Part shown: piece by piece, positions 15,097-23,971 of the stretch
How the letters are laid out: every line of letters starts with the position of its first letter
How positions within the stretch are numbered: position 1 is the first letter of the stretch
Source of the DNA: Bulleidia sp.
Lineage (GTDB): Bacteria; Bacillota_I; Bacilli_A; Erysipelotrichales; Erysipelotrichaceae
Length of the DNA stretch: 42,500 bases
NCBI GenBank assembly: GCA_016293365.1
Contig: JAEDEK010000002.1
Location: forward strand, 1 to 42,500
Direction of reading: 5' to 3'
Notes under the pieces: model-generated
What the model was told of the DNA's origin: nothing
The model's input: the letters and a program-made list of their open reading frames with translations, nothing else
Database searches by the model: none
Translations under genes and position numbers: made by a program

Positions 15097-15235
15097 TCAG
15101 GAAGTCAACAGAAAGAACCCCATGATGATCAATCATCCCTAGACAATGAAATTCCTGCCGGAAATGATCGACAGGAATTTCATTTAAAACAACATTTGCG
15201 AAAATGCCGTCCGCACGGATGCGGTACATTGGCAT
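15083..15235 (-). CDS. Possible 50-aa small protein in the blaI upstream region
   Basis: An open frame starting MPMYRIRADGIFANVV and ending VDFLTLIY stops inside the BlaI operator. AGGAGG lies upstream but about 17 nt from the ATG, too far for normal use. The composition is protein-like, yet two stem-loops overlap the region, so this could equally be non-coding. Confidence 0.2.
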   Translation of the reverse strand: MPMYRIRADGIFANVVLNEIPVDHFRQEFHCLGMIDHHGVLSVDFLTLIY

Positions 15236-15238
15236 TTT
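15145..15238. other. Two strong stem-loops in the blaI upstream intergenic region
   Basis: AATGAAATTCCTG (15145-15157) and CAGGAATTTCATT (15172-15184) are perfect 13-bp arms with a 14-nt loop and no T-run on either side. Next to it AAAATGCC (15201-15208) pairs with GGCATTTT (15231-15238), enclosing CCGCA/TGCGG. Apart from these and the doubtful ORF above, I see nothing else in 15097-15392. They could be a structured RNA or remains of a repeat element. Confidence 0.4.
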
Positions 15239-15392
15239 TACATCCAGACGCGGCCTCCTTCCAAAGAGCTGTCATTTCTGACAACGCTGAATGTGTGAAC
15301 TGACTGCACATGATTCAGTCATTCTCTGTTGCATATTTTATAATCCATTTGTGAAAAAATAGCAAGTATTCCGCACTGTCCTGTATAAGCTG

Positions 15393-15425
15393 AAAAAAGG
15401 ATATCCCGTATTTCAGGAATACCCG
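15393..15425 (-). terminator. Probable terminator of the dus operon
   Basis: On the minus strand GGGTAT and ATATCC can pair (one G-U) directly before TTTTTT, 4 nt after the stop of the last small gene. Confidence 0.5.
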
Positions 15426-15428
15426 TGC

Positions 15429-15908
15429 TTATTTTATATCCTTATGAGGACGATTCTGTTCAGCCTGATCAAATTCCATCATCTTTTCATCCGTCAGAAG
15501 CTGTTTCAGAAAGATATCTCTTGTTTTATAAACATATTCCGGAGATGTATCATATGTGATCAGAAGTTCCATTCGGGATTTTCCCTGAACAAGTGTCATC
15601 CACGTGATGGCACAGTATGCCTTTGAAGGAATGGAATTGATGATATCATCAATCCACTGCACTCTTGCTTCATAGAACTGTTTCTGCTTTTCATACTCTT
15701 CCTTTGCGGCCAGAAATCTCAGATAATCCAGTTCTTTTCTGCTTGGAGAAGATCCGATTTTCTGCATGGATGGAGAATGTACATTCTGCATGGATACTTC
15801 CAGAGAACGGAGTCTTTCATCAATCTTGGAAATCTCCGACTGATAGGTAAAATACTGTCTGCATTCCCGTTTGAACAGATCCAGTCTCGCACTTTTACTC
15901 CTCGCCAT
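15429..15908 (-). CDS. Hypothetical helical/HTH protein, phage sigma-like (DUF1492-like)
   Basis: A 159-aa protein: a helical N-terminus (ARLDLFKRECRQYFTYQSEISKIDERLRSLEVSMQNV), a charged coiled coil (RFLAAKEEYEKQKQFYEARVQWIDDIINSI) and a C-terminal helix-turn-helix-like part (GKSRMELLITYDTSPEYVYKTRDIFLKQL). This arrangement resembles small phage transcription regulators of the DUF1492/ArpU/sigma-region-4 type. It overlaps the preceding 108-aa gene by 14 bp, and both share an N-terminal F(K)xxCRxY pattern, so they may form a pair. No other phage genes are nearby. The function is unknown. Confidence 0.65.
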   Translation of the reverse strand: MARSKSARLDLFKRECRQYFTYQSEISKIDERLRSLEVSMQNVHSPSMQKIGSSPSRKELDYLRFLAAKEEYEKQKQFYEARVQWIDDIINSIPSKAYCAITWMTLVQGKSRMELLITYDTSPEYVYKTRDIFLKQLLTDEKMMEFDQAEQNRPHKDIK

Positions 15909-16221
15909 CGTCGAACACCTGCCTTTGCCAGCGATAAATCGTCTGCTGCAGCTGTCGGCGGGTCAACCCAAACTTCTTCGCAACATCCTGTTGTGTTTCA
16001 GCTTTGACATAGAGAAGATAAAACATGAGTTTTGCCTGTGTTCCGCATTCATCTTCCAGACGTTCAAAAACATCTTCGACAAAGTCAACGTCATCCTGCA
16101 TCATCTCATACATGTATCGATCACCCAGATTTGTGGAATGATAGCTTTCCAAAGCTTCCTTTTCGTTGAGATATACTCTGCATGACGCCTTGAATGCATC
16201 TATTTTATCTTTCTGCTTCAT
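15895..16221 (-). CDS. Hypothetical small HTH protein, phage sigma-like
   Basis: A 108-aa protein with a helical N-terminus (IDAFKASCRVYLNEKEALESYHST) and a C-terminal helix-turn-helix of sigma region 4 type (QQDVAKKFGLTRRQLQQTIYRWQRQV). GAGGA lies 7 nt upstream of the ATG. It sits 33 nt after dus and overlaps the next gene, so all three are probably one transcript. The paired arrangement suggests captured phage-type regulators kept as a unit; this is inference. Confidence 0.65.
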   Translation of the reverse strand: MKQKDKIDAFKASCRVYLNEKEALESYHSTNLGDRYMYEMMQDDVDFVEDVFERLEDECGTQAKLMFYLLYVKAETQQDVAKKFGLTRRQLQQTIYRWQRQVFDDGEE

Positions 16222-16254
16222 ACTGTTCCTCGTTTTCTTATTCTACCATAAAGA

Positions 16255-17235
16255 TCAGTCACCAATGGTAAATATTTTCTTTACAAAGGAATCAAGTATT
16301 TCTTTCATTTCATCCAGAGAATTCATCTGACTGAGTTTGGCCTTACAGGAAGAGGCATATGGAATAGAGGAAATAAAATAAGATGAAATGCCTCTCATCT
16401 GGCAGATCCCGTTCTTTTCACCATCATATTCACACAGTTTCAGAGCATAATCATATAACAGCCGGATTTTCTCAACTGCATCCGGTTCATGATATTCGCT
16501 TCCTTCCAGAACAGAACAGATTTCCTGAATCAGATATGGCTTACCGATCAGCGCTCTGCCGACCATAACCGCATCACAGCCGGTTTCCTCCATCATTTTT
16601 CTGGCATCTTCACCACAATGAATGTCACCATTGCCGATCACAGGGATCGACACTGCCTGTTTGACCATACGGATATATTCATTGTTGCTGTGACCGGTGT
16701 AAAGCTGTGTTTTTGTTCTGCCATGTACTGCAATGGCGGAGGCACCAGCTTCTTCACAGATCTTCGCAATCTGGACACAGTTGATATGCTGTAGATCCCA
16801 GCCCGCCCTCATCTTGACTGTTACCGGACGGTCTGAATGGGATACAATCGCAGATACAGCCGCATACGCTTCTTCAGGATGAGCCATCAGATAAGATCCT
16901 GCCCTGGCCTTCAGTACTTTCGGTACCGGGCAGCCCATATTGAAATCAATGATATCACAGTCTGTATGCGTACAGAGATATTCACTCGCTTCCGCAAGTG
17001 TATCCGGGTCGTTTCCAAACAGCTGTAAAGACACGGGATGTTCATCCGGGAATGTTCTGCACATGTCATATGTCCGGGCATTCTCATAATGCAGTGCCTT
17101 ATCGGAAATCATTTCCGAAACCGATAAACCGATACCATAGTCATGCATCAGCTGTCTGTATACCGGGTTGGAAATCCCGGCAAGCGGTGCTGCAACAACC
17201 GGATTCTCAATGGTTACATTACCTATTTTCCACAT
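16255..17235 (-). CDS. dus: tRNA-dihydrouridine synthase (DusB type)
   Basis: A 326-aa flavoenzyme that reduces uridine to dihydrouridine in tRNA D-loops. The TIM barrel starts NPVVAAPLAGISNPVYRQL, with the catalytic cysteine C102 in FNMGCPVPKV, VKMRAGW, IAVHGRTKTQLYTG, VIGNGDI and VMVGRALIGKP for FMN and tRNA binding. A helical C-terminal domain follows. It overlaps the end of hslO by 13 bp, so translation is coupled, matching the hslO-dus order common in Bacillota. Confidence 0.95.
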   Translation of the reverse strand: MWKIGNVTIENPVVAAPLAGISNPVYRQLMHDYGIGLSVSEMISDKALHYENARTYDMCRTFPDEHPVSLQLFGNDPDTLAEASEYLCTHTDCDIIDFNMGCPVPKVLKARAGSYLMAHPEEAYAAVSAIVSHSDRPVTVKMRAGWDLQHINCVQIAKICEEAGASAIAVHGRTKTQLYTGHSNNEYIRMVKQAVSIPVIGNGDIHCGEDARKMMEETGCDAVMVGRALIGKPYLIQEICSVLEGSEYHEPDAVEKIRLLYDYALKLCEYDGEKNGICQMRGISSYFISSIPYASSCKAKLSQMNSLDEMKEILDSFVKKIFTIGD

Positions 17236-18104
17236 TTCTTTTCTTCCCGGATCTGCTGGATCTGCTGTGAATCAAAGAAATAACGGCTGTTGCAGAACTG
17301 ACAGATGATTTCTGCACCCTTTCCATCATCTACCATTTCTTTCAGCTGATCATCATGCAGCGTTGACAGAGAAGCTCGGAATGACTCCCTGCTGCAGCCG
17401 CAGTGCCAACGTACATCCTTATGCGCCAGAATCTGTGCATCCGGGAAATAGGTGTGAATCATTTCCTCCAGATCCATACCGCTTTCGATCAGCTGTGATA
17501 CCGGCTTCTGCTTTGCAGCAACATCTTCACAGAATGCAATTGCCTCTTCATCTGCACCAGGCATCAGCTGATAGATCAGGCCGCCTGCAGCTTTAATGGA
17601 TCCATCCGGATCCACAAGCACACCAACCCCGACAACAGATGGCGTCTGTTCGCTGATCGCAAAGTAGTAGGCAAAATCATCCCCGATTTCACCACTCTGC
17701 AGAGCTGACATACCCGTAAAGGTATCTTTGAGACCCATGTCTCGTGTCACAGTCAGATTTCCGTCTGTGCCTACAGCAGCACCTACCGCAAGATGCCCGT
17801 CTTCTCTGACAAGATACAGATTCGGATCTCCGATAAAGCCTCTGACGTTGCCTTCTCCATCTGCCTGCGCAAGAACCGTACCAGCAGGCCCGTGACCGTT
17901 GATGGTCGCAGTAATATGTTCTGCAGAGCTTTTCAGATCACTTGCCATGATAGCAGTGGCAGTCAGTGTTCTGCCAAGAGCTGCCGCACTTGTCGGCATA
18001 CAGTGGTGTGCTTTCGCCGCCTCTTCAACAAGCTGTGTTGTTCTAGCGGCATGTATTCTGACCCGCCCGTTGAGTGCCTGGGCGATTGTAATTTCATCTT
18101 TCAT
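17223..18104 (-). CDS. hslO: Redox-regulated chaperone Hsp33
   Basis: A 293-aa cytoplasmic holdase that protects proteins under oxidative stress. The N-terminal domain (AALGRTLTATAIMASDLK, INGHGPAGTVLAQADGEGNVRG) is typical, and the C-terminal zinc switch has CxC (WHCGC) and CxxC (CQFC), the four cysteines that form disulfides on oxidation. Its ATG overlaps the stop of the glycosidase gene as ATGA, and its end overlaps dus. Confidence 0.96.
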   Translation of the reverse strand: MKDEITIAQALNGRVRIHAARTTQLVEEAAKAHHCMPTSAAALGRTLTATAIMASDLKSSAEHITATINGHGPAGTVLAQADGEGNVRGFIGDPNLYLVREDGHLAVGAAVGTDGNLTVTRDMGLKDTFTGMSALQSGEIGDDFAYYFAISEQTPSVVGVGVLVDPDGSIKAAGGLIYQLMPGADEEAIAFCEDVAAKQKPVSQLIESGMDLEEMIHTYFPDAQILAHKDVRWHCGCSRESFRASLSTLHDDQLKEMVDDGKGAEIICQFCNSRYFFDSQQIQQIREEKKCGK

Positions 18105-19837
18105 TTGCTACCTCTTCTTTTCATTCTGTCATTGATTCTGCGCATCTTTGCGGCATCAATCTTCAGAACTTTGCGGTCCTGCGTCCAAAGTCCATTGCAT
18201 TCATCCTCCACATCGCTCAGCTGTGTATAAATACAGCCAGCAAGGCCTTGAGATATATTCGGAAGGATATCCTTTTCATACAGTTCAAAAACCGCTTTGT
18301 TCAGTTCAGCCTGATCTTCATATTTCCGATACCCGTATTCCTTTTTCATCCGGTTATGCCCCTGTACAACATGGGAATAACCACCGAACTCACTCAGCAG
18401 ACAGATACGATGATGTCTGTCTTTCTTCTGACGGTATGGGAAGAAATAATTATGCAGGCTGTAGAAATCTCCACATCCCTGATCATGCCAGCCGGAGGCA
18501 CTGTCGATCAGTCTTGTACCATCATATTCCCGGATTTCTTCCGTAATCCTTGCGGAATCAAACTGTCCCCAGCCCTCATTGAATGGAACCCAGCTGCAGA
18601 TACAGGTGAAGGAGTATAACCGGTCAAGGACTTCGAACAGTTCCTGTCTGTAGTTTTCTTTAAAAACAGGACTGTTTCTGGTAAAGGCTGACTTCTTTGT
18701 ATCCTTCAGGCAACGGAATCCCATATTTGGAAGGATTCCCATCGTCCACAGATCATAATGATCAAACCCACCGCATGGCATGTCCTGCATGATCAACATC
18801 CCAAGCCGATCACATAGATAATAGTATCTTCTGCTTTCCACCTTCATATGTTTCCGCAGCAGATTGAATCCAAGTTCCTTGACATTCCGGATTTCCTGAA
18901 TCATGCTCTGTTCTGTGCGATATGTATAACCGCCATCCGGTGTATACCCCTGATCAAGAAGACCACTCAGAAATATCACCTGATTGTTCAGAGCAAAGCG
19001 CGGATTTCCCCTGCTGTCATTCATCACGGAAAACTTGCGCATACCGAAATAGCTGCGTACAAAGTCGTCTTCCGTCTGCACATACAGATCATACAGGAAC
19101 GGATCATCTACAGTCCATGGATGCATATCCCTGATCGGCGCAGTATATGTTTTATCATTGGTAATGCCGGAATGCACAACATGACCATTGCTTGCAACTG
19201 TAACAAGTGCCTGATCAAAATCACCGGCAAGAGATACATGCACGCAGGAATGATCAAAGTCCGGGGTGATCTTGATGTCACTGACAGAGTGTTTCGGCAC
19301 ATCTTCCAGCCACACGGTCCCCCAGATTCCAGCAGTAGGAGTATACCACATGCCACCATGTTCCACCTTCTGTTTGCCATAGGAAAAAGCACCGCAGTCA
19401 GAATCATCTACAACCCGCAGCATCAGTGAATTCTGATAGGAAACATATTGTGAAATATCAAACCCGAAAGAAGTATAGCCTCCCTTATGAGTACCGACTT
19501 CCATACCGTTAACAAACACCATGCACTCCATATCAACCGCTTCAAAGTGAATCCAGGTATGACTGGATCCCGGCTGATAGGCAAACTGTTTGCGATACCA
19601 GAGGGCTTTTCCTACAGGCAGATTTTCTTCACTTCCGCAAAGCTGTGTTCCCAAAGCAAACGGAACATGAATCGGCTTCCATGCAGAAGGATCCGGATCC
19701 GCTCTTCTTTCTGTAATCTGATACTGCCATAACCCATTCAGATTATGATAACTGTCTCTTTGCAGGTTCATCCTTGGATATTCCATTAACGGTTCCTTTG
19801 GATCAAAACCATCATCCCAATCATTCCGTATTTCCAT
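18101..19837 (-). CDS. Glycoside hydrolase family 2 protein
   Basis: A 578-aa cytoplasmic enzyme with no signal peptide. The GH2 sugar-binding domain (NLNGLWQYQ, WYRKQF, HFEAVDMECMVFVNG) is followed by an Ig-like domain (about 185-275) and the catalytic barrel. The acid/base is E421 in WVPFNEGWG and the nucleophile E483 in LSEFGGYS. GH2 enzymes remove galactose, glucuronate or mannose from glycans; the substrate cannot be told, but the short form resembles uncharacterised GH2 proteins of gut Bacillota. It is placed between ftsH and hslO with an ATGA overlap, an odd neighbour in a housekeeping operon. Confidence 0.9.
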   Translation of the reverse strand: MEIRNDWDDGFDPKEPLMEYPRMNLQRDSYHNLNGLWQYQITERRADPDPSAWKPIHVPFALGTQLCGSEENLPVGKALWYRKQFAYQPGSSHTWIHFEAVDMECMVFVNGMEVGTHKGGYTSFGFDISQYVSYQNSLMLRVVDDSDCGAFSYGKQKVEHGGMWYTPTAGIWGTVWLEDVPKHSVSDIKITPDFDHSCVHVSLAGDFDQALVTVASNGHVVHSGITNDKTYTAPIRDMHPWTVDDPFLYDLYVQTEDDFVRSYFGMRKFSVMNDSRGNPRFALNNQVIFLSGLLDQGYTPDGGYTYRTEQSMIQEIRNVKELGFNLLRKHMKVESRRYYYLCDRLGMLIMQDMPCGGFDHYDLWTMGILPNMGFRCLKDTKKSAFTRNSPVFKENYRQELFEVLDRLYSFTCICSWVPFNEGWGQFDSARITEEIREYDGTRLIDSASGWHDQGCGDFYSLHNYFFPYRQKKDRHHRICLLSEFGGYSHVVQGHNRMKKEYGYRKYEDQAELNKAVFELYEKDILPNISQGLAGCIYTQLSDVEDECNGLWTQDRKVLKIDAAKMRRINDRMKRRGSK

Positions 19838-19849
19838 ACCCCGATACCA

Positions 19850-20236
19850 TCACTTTCCCCTGTGACGAAGTTTCCATGCAGTACTGATTCCCGTACTGAC
19901 AAGCATTGTCAGATTGATGAACAGCACAGCATTCATCATATTTCCCATGATGCCATGACCTGTATTACCGGTCACAAACAAAACATATCCACTGCATGCA
20001 AACAGAGAAGTCACGCTCATGGTCCATGCTGTGGCGATCGGATAAAACCATTTTTCAGGCAGTATCCTCAGACACTGAGGAAGAAAGAACGCAACTGTAA
20101 CAAGCCCGATTCCAAATAACAGAGTCGGTGTATATCCTGTACTTTTCAGCAGCATCAGAAACAGCACTGCCGCAAGCATCCCAAGAATCAGACCGGCAGT
20201 GACTGTCTGAATGATTTTCTGTATTCTGTCTTCCAT
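19850..20236 (-). CDS. Hypothetical four-helix membrane protein, 128 aa
   Basis: Four hydrophobic segments are clear (TAGLILGMLAAVLFLMLL, LLFGIGLVTVAFFLP, AWTMSVTSLFACSGYVLFV, AVLFINLTMLVSTGI). I do not recognise the family. GGAAAGGA lies 6 nt upstream of the ATG. It follows the ftsH terminator and precedes the glycosidase by 12 nt, so its expression probably depends on read-through or a nearby start. Confidence 0.7.
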   Translation of the reverse strand: MEDRIQKIIQTVTAGLILGMLAAVLFLMLLKSTGYTPTLLFGIGLVTVAFFLPQCLRILPEKWFYPIATAWTMSVTSLFACSGYVLFVTGNTGHGIMGNMMNAVLFINLTMLVSTGISTAWKLRHRGK

Positions 20237-20248
20237 ATATTCCTTTCC

Positions 20249-20279
20249 AAAACAGGGAAGCGGTAGGCTTCCCTGTTTT
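20249..20279 (-). terminator. Stem-loop after ftsH
   Basis: AAAACAGGGAAGC (20249-20261) and GCTTCCCTGTTTT (20267-20279) form a perfect 13-bp stem with a 5-nt loop and T residues in the distal arm. The next gene's ribosome site follows directly, so it may be a partial terminator that lowers downstream expression. Confidence 0.75.
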
Positions 20280-20281
20280 AC

Positions 20282-22162
20282 TCATGCATTCTGTGTTGCT
20301 TCTTCAGCAGGCTTTCCTGCACTCTTTGTTTCAAAGTCTGCAGAAATGTCTTCCCCGTTTACAACACGCTGAATCTGTTCACTTGTCAGTGTTTCATATT
20401 CCATCAGGGCTTCCGCAATTCGGACCAGTTCCTGTTTATGAGAACCGATGATTTCCGTTGCCTTATCATGACACAGATTCACGATCTTTCTGACTTCCTG
20501 GTCAATTTCAAATGCTACCTGACCGGAAACATTGTTTGGTGAGTTGTAGTCTCTGCCCAGGAACACATTCTGAGATGCGCTGTTGTATTTGATCGGACCA
20601 AGATCAGACATACCATACAGGGTTACCATGTCCTTGGCAATATTCGTTGCACGTTCAATATCATTGGATGCCCCTGTTGTGACATCATCAAAGAATGTTT
20701 CTTCTGCAACTCGTCCACCCATATAGGATGTGATGGTTGCAAGCAGATCATTCTTCGTATCCATCATTTTTTCTTCCTTTGGCGTCATCAGGTTATATCC
20801 ACCTGCCTGACCACGAGGAATGATTGTGACTTTCTGGACGACCTGTGCATTATCCAGGAACAGACCGACAATGGCATGTCCGGATTCATGATAGGCAACC
20901 AGTTTCTTTGTCTTGTCGTCATAGGTACGGGATACCTTTGCCGGCCCCATCATGACTCTGTCAATCGCTTCATCCACATCAGCCATGGAGATGCTCTCTT
21001 CATTGTGACGTACCGCAAGAATCGCAGATTCGTTCAGGACATTTTCCAGATCAGCACCGGAGAAACCAGGTGTACGCTTTGCCAGTGCCCCAAGATCAAC
21101 TTCCTCACTGATGTGCTTGTTGCGTGCATGTACACGAAGAATGGCTTCACGTCCTTTACGGTCCGGCAGTGATACGGTAATCTGACGGTCAAATCTGCCG
21201 GCTCTTAACAGAGCAGGATCCAGTACATCAGGTCTGTTTGTTGCGGCAACCACAACAATACCTGTATTCTCTTCCATACCATCCATTTCAACAAGCAGCT
21301 GGTTCAAGGTCTGTTCACGTTCATCGTGACCACCACCGAATCCGGCACCACGCTGTCTGCCTACCGCATCGATTTCATCGATGAAGATGATGCATGGAGC
21401 AGTTTCCTTTGCCTTTTTGAACATATCACGGACACGGCTTGCACCAACACCGACAAACATTTCCACAAAGTCAGAACCGGAAATGGAATAGAACGGAACA
21501 TTGGCTTCACCTGCCACCGCTTTGGCAAGAAGTGTCTTACCGGTACCCGGATGACCTGCAAGCAGGACACCCTTTGGAATACGGGCGCCCATCTTTTCAA
21601 ACTTCTTCGGGAATTTCAGATAGTCGATGATTTCAGCCATTTCCTGTTTTTCTTCATCACAGCCCGCAACATCTGTAAAGCGAACTCTGACCTTACCTTC
21701 CAGTCTGGCACGTGATTTCGAGAATTCAAACGCTTTTCCATTAGCACTCTGGGCACCATTCATGCGGTTGATCATCCATACCGCAAGCCCTGCCATAAAG
21801 ACAAATGGAATCAGGGTCAAAAGCGCATCCACAAACAGATTGGATGCATCCGCATCTACAATTGTGACCGCCTTCTTTTCTGTAGAGGAAAGAATGGTTT
21901 CAATTGCTTCCGATGTGGAAGGAATTGTTCCTTCAAATGCCACTGTTTTTCCATCTTCTGTATACTGGCCGGATACCGTTGTGATGTTGGAGCTGATAGA
22001 CACAGTTACCTTATCGGTATTGTCACTGGCAACGACCTTCTGAAGATCGTTATAGGACAGTGTCTGTGTCTCCGTTCCCATGTTCATGGAAAAAAGCGAT
22101 ACCAGCGCAAGCATCACAATCAGATACGGAATCCAGTTTGCAACATTGTTCTTACGATTCAT
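20282..22162 (-). CDS. ftsH: ATP-dependent zinc metalloprotease FtsH
   Basis: A 626-aa membrane AAA+ protease that removes misfolded and regulatory membrane proteins. Two N-terminal membrane helices (about 9-25 and 110-131) frame an external domain. The AAA module has Walker A GHPGTGKT (203-210), pore residues FVEMFVG, Walker B IIFIDEID, and the second region of homology ATNRPDVLDPALLRAGRFDR. The protease site is HESGH (425-429). It directly follows hpt, the usual tilS-hpt-ftsH order. Confidence 0.98.
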   Translation of the reverse strand: MNRKNNVANWIPYLIVMLALVSLFSMNMGTETQTLSYNDLQKVVASDNTDKVTVSISSNITTVSGQYTEDGKTVAFEGTIPSTSEAIETILSSTEKKAVTIVDADASNLFVDALLTLIPFVFMAGLAVWMINRMNGAQSANGKAFEFSKSRARLEGKVRVRFTDVAGCDEEKQEMAEIIDYLKFPKKFEKMGARIPKGVLLAGHPGTGKTLLAKAVAGEANVPFYSISGSDFVEMFVGVGASRVRDMFKKAKETAPCIIFIDEIDAVGRQRGAGFGGGHDEREQTLNQLLVEMDGMEENTGIVVVAATNRPDVLDPALLRAGRFDRQITVSLPDRKGREAILRVHARNKHISEEVDLGALAKRTPGFSGADLENVLNESAILAVRHNEESISMADVDEAIDRVMMGPAKVSRTYDDKTKKLVAYHESGHAIVGLFLDNAQVVQKVTIIPRGQAGGYNLMTPKEEKMMDTKNDLLATITSYMGGRVAEETFFDDVTTGASNDIERATNIAKDMVTLYGMSDLGPIKYNSASQNVFLGRDYNSPNNVSGQVAFEIDQEVRKIVNLCHDKATEIIGSHKQELVRIAEALMEYETLTSEQIQRVVNGEDISADFETKSAGKPAEEATQNA

Positions 22163-22172
22163 TTACTACTCC

Positions 22173-22715
22173 TTATTTTGAATAACATTCCTTTTTCAAT
22201 ACACCGATGTATGGCAGACAACGGTATTTCTGATCAAAGTCCATACCGAATCCCACAGCGAATTCAGGACCGATCGTAAAGCCGACATAGTCGACATCAA
22301 TATCTACTGTTCTGCCACTTGGTTTATCAAGCAGCGACACAATTTTTACAGATTTTGCACCCTTATGTGTCATTGTCTTTTTGACTGTCGAAAGTGTTCT
22401 GCCTGTGTCCACGATATCTTCGATGATCAGAACATCCTTGTCAACAACCGATGTTTCCAGATCCTTGAGGATGCGGATATCACCTGTTGAGTGCGTGCCG
22501 ACATAGGAACTGACATCCATGAAATCATACTGGATATCCAGGTCAATATGGCGGATCAGTTCCGCAAGAAACGGAACGGAACCACGTAACAGAGCCACCA
22601 GTACAGGTGGATGATCCTTATAATCTTCTGTAATCTGTGCACCGATCTGCCGTGCACGTTCTGTGATCTCATCACTGCTGGCAATGATATGATCTATATC
22701 TTTTTCTTCCCACAT
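22173..22715 (-). CDS. hpt: Hypoxanthine phosphoribosyltransferase
   Basis: A 180-aa purine salvage enzyme that turns hypoxanthine or guanine plus PRPP into IMP or GMP. The PRPP loop is VLIIEDIVDTGRTL, the base-recognition part LDKPSGR and DYVGFTIG, and the C-terminal FGMDFDQKYRCLPYIG is typical. ATG 22715 has AGGAGA 5 nt upstream; an ATG 16 codons earlier lies inside the tilS end and has no ribosome site. It starts 13 nt after tilS. Confidence 0.95.
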   Translation of the reverse strand: MWEEKDIDHIIASSDEITERARQIGAQITEDYKDHPPVLVALLRGSVPFLAELIRHIDLDIQYDFMDVSSYVGTHSTGDIRILKDLETSVVDKDVLIIEDIVDTGRTLSTVKKTMTHKGAKSVKIVSLLDKPSGRTVDIDVDYVGFTIGPEFAVGFGMDFDQKYRCLPYIGVLKKECYSK

Positions 22716-22728
22716 AATGGTCTCCTGT

Positions 22729-23952
22729 TCAGTCTTTGGTGTAATGGTATAATGATAACACATTCACATCAGGCTTAACAGTATAATGGTCCACATCACA
22801 GCCCAATCCTGCCACAAAAATCACCTTTCCTTCGGCGTTTTCGACAACCGGCCACTGTTTTCTGCGCCACTTTGGAATATGCCTGTCTATGAAGAAGCGG
22901 TGTACCTTTTTGCTGCCAAAACGCATGGAAATCACATCTCCCATTTCTGCATTCCGGATGACCACAGGAAAATCCGTTTCTTTCAGGCTGAGTGCGTTGA
23001 TACCCGGTTTTCCTTCCCTTACCACATACCACGAGGAAACAGCAGACTTCAGTTCCTCAACAGTGGCATATACATGTTCATATGGCTCACTCTTTTTTTC
23101 CTTCCGCAGAAATCCATCTTCCTGTACAAGCTGAAATGCACCACAGGGAATCATAAAATCATCATGTTCCATGATGATCTGATCCACCTGCTTCCATGAA
23201 GCAAGAGAACGATGACTTCCATCTTTTTCCACAAGTGCCCTGAGCAGTGCGATGCGATCTTCCTCACTCATGGATCGGTACAGTGAAAGCAGGATCGGAC
23301 CATGCTCTGCAATCGCATTCACCCTGCATTCTCTTTCCTGTTTCTCCGCATTTTTTCTTTCAATCTCCTGCAGATACAGTCTTCTTTGACTGTCACTCAG
23401 TTTTTCCACAATGGAATGCCTGATTCTGTTACGCGTATACGCATCACTCAGATTCGTCGCATCCACATAGTAGTGGATCTGATTCTTTTCACACCAGGCA
23501 ACAAGCTGTGCCTTAGTATGGGAAAGCAATGGTCTTCTGACTGTCACGCCTTGGTACAGCATCTCCTCTTTCAGGCCATAAAAGGCAGGAATCAGATTCT
23601 TTTCCTCCTGCATGATATATGTTTCAATCAGATCATCCATATGATGTGCAATCAGCACCCCATTCAGATGATACCTTTCAACAAGACTGACAAAGAAATC
23701 ATATCTCCACTTTCTTGCTTCTGCTTCCATGTTTCCTTCAGGTATAAACGGTTCATTGCGCACAAACAAGGTTATATCATGTTCTTTACAGAACTGTCTG
23801 ACATAGGCTTCCTCTTCTTCTGCCTGTGGGCGAAGATGATAGTTGACATGAGCCGCTGCAACCGGTATTCCCTGCTGAAGGCACATTCCGATCAATGCCA
23901 TTGAATCCGGTCCTCCACTGAGTCCGACAAGCCATTTTCCACTTTCCTTCAT
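22729..23952 (-). CDS. tilS: tRNA(Ile)-lysidine synthase
   Basis: A 407-aa enzyme that adds lysine to C34 of the AUA-reading tRNA-Ile. The PP-loop SGGPDSMAL (12-20) lies near the N-terminus as usual, with AHVNYHLRP, AEARKWRYDFF, IAHHMDDLIETYIM and TNLSDAYTRNRIRHSI following, then the C-terminal substrate domain. The ATG has no ribosome site; a TAGAAT (minus strand, 23959-23964) ends 6 nt upstream, so the gene may have its own leaderless promoter besides the upstream transcript, which ends 19 nt away. Confidence 0.95.
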   Translation of the reverse strand: MKESGKWLVGLSGGPDSMALIGMCLQQGIPVAAAHVNYHLRPQAEEEEAYVRQFCKEHDITLFVRNEPFIPEGNMEAEARKWRYDFFVSLVERYHLNGVLIAHHMDDLIETYIMQEEKNLIPAFYGLKEEMLYQGVTVRRPLLSHTKAQLVAWCEKNQIHYYVDATNLSDAYTRNRIRHSIVEKLSDSQRRLYLQEIERKNAEKQERECRVNAIAEHGPILLSLYRSMSEEDRIALLRALVEKDGSHRSLASWKQVDQIIMEHDDFMIPCGAFQLVQEDGFLRKEKKSEPYEHVYATVEELKSAVSSWYVVREGKPGINALSLKETDFPVVIRNAEMGDVISMRFGSKKVHRFFIDRHIPKWRRKQWPVVENAEGKVIFVAGLGCDVDHYTVKPDVNVLSLYHYTKD

Positions 23953-23971
23953 GGCTTTATTCTAACACGAA

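Noticed and set aside
15145..15184. 13-bp inverted repeat as a terminator
   Set aside because: No T-run follows on either strand, so it is recorded only as a stem-loop.
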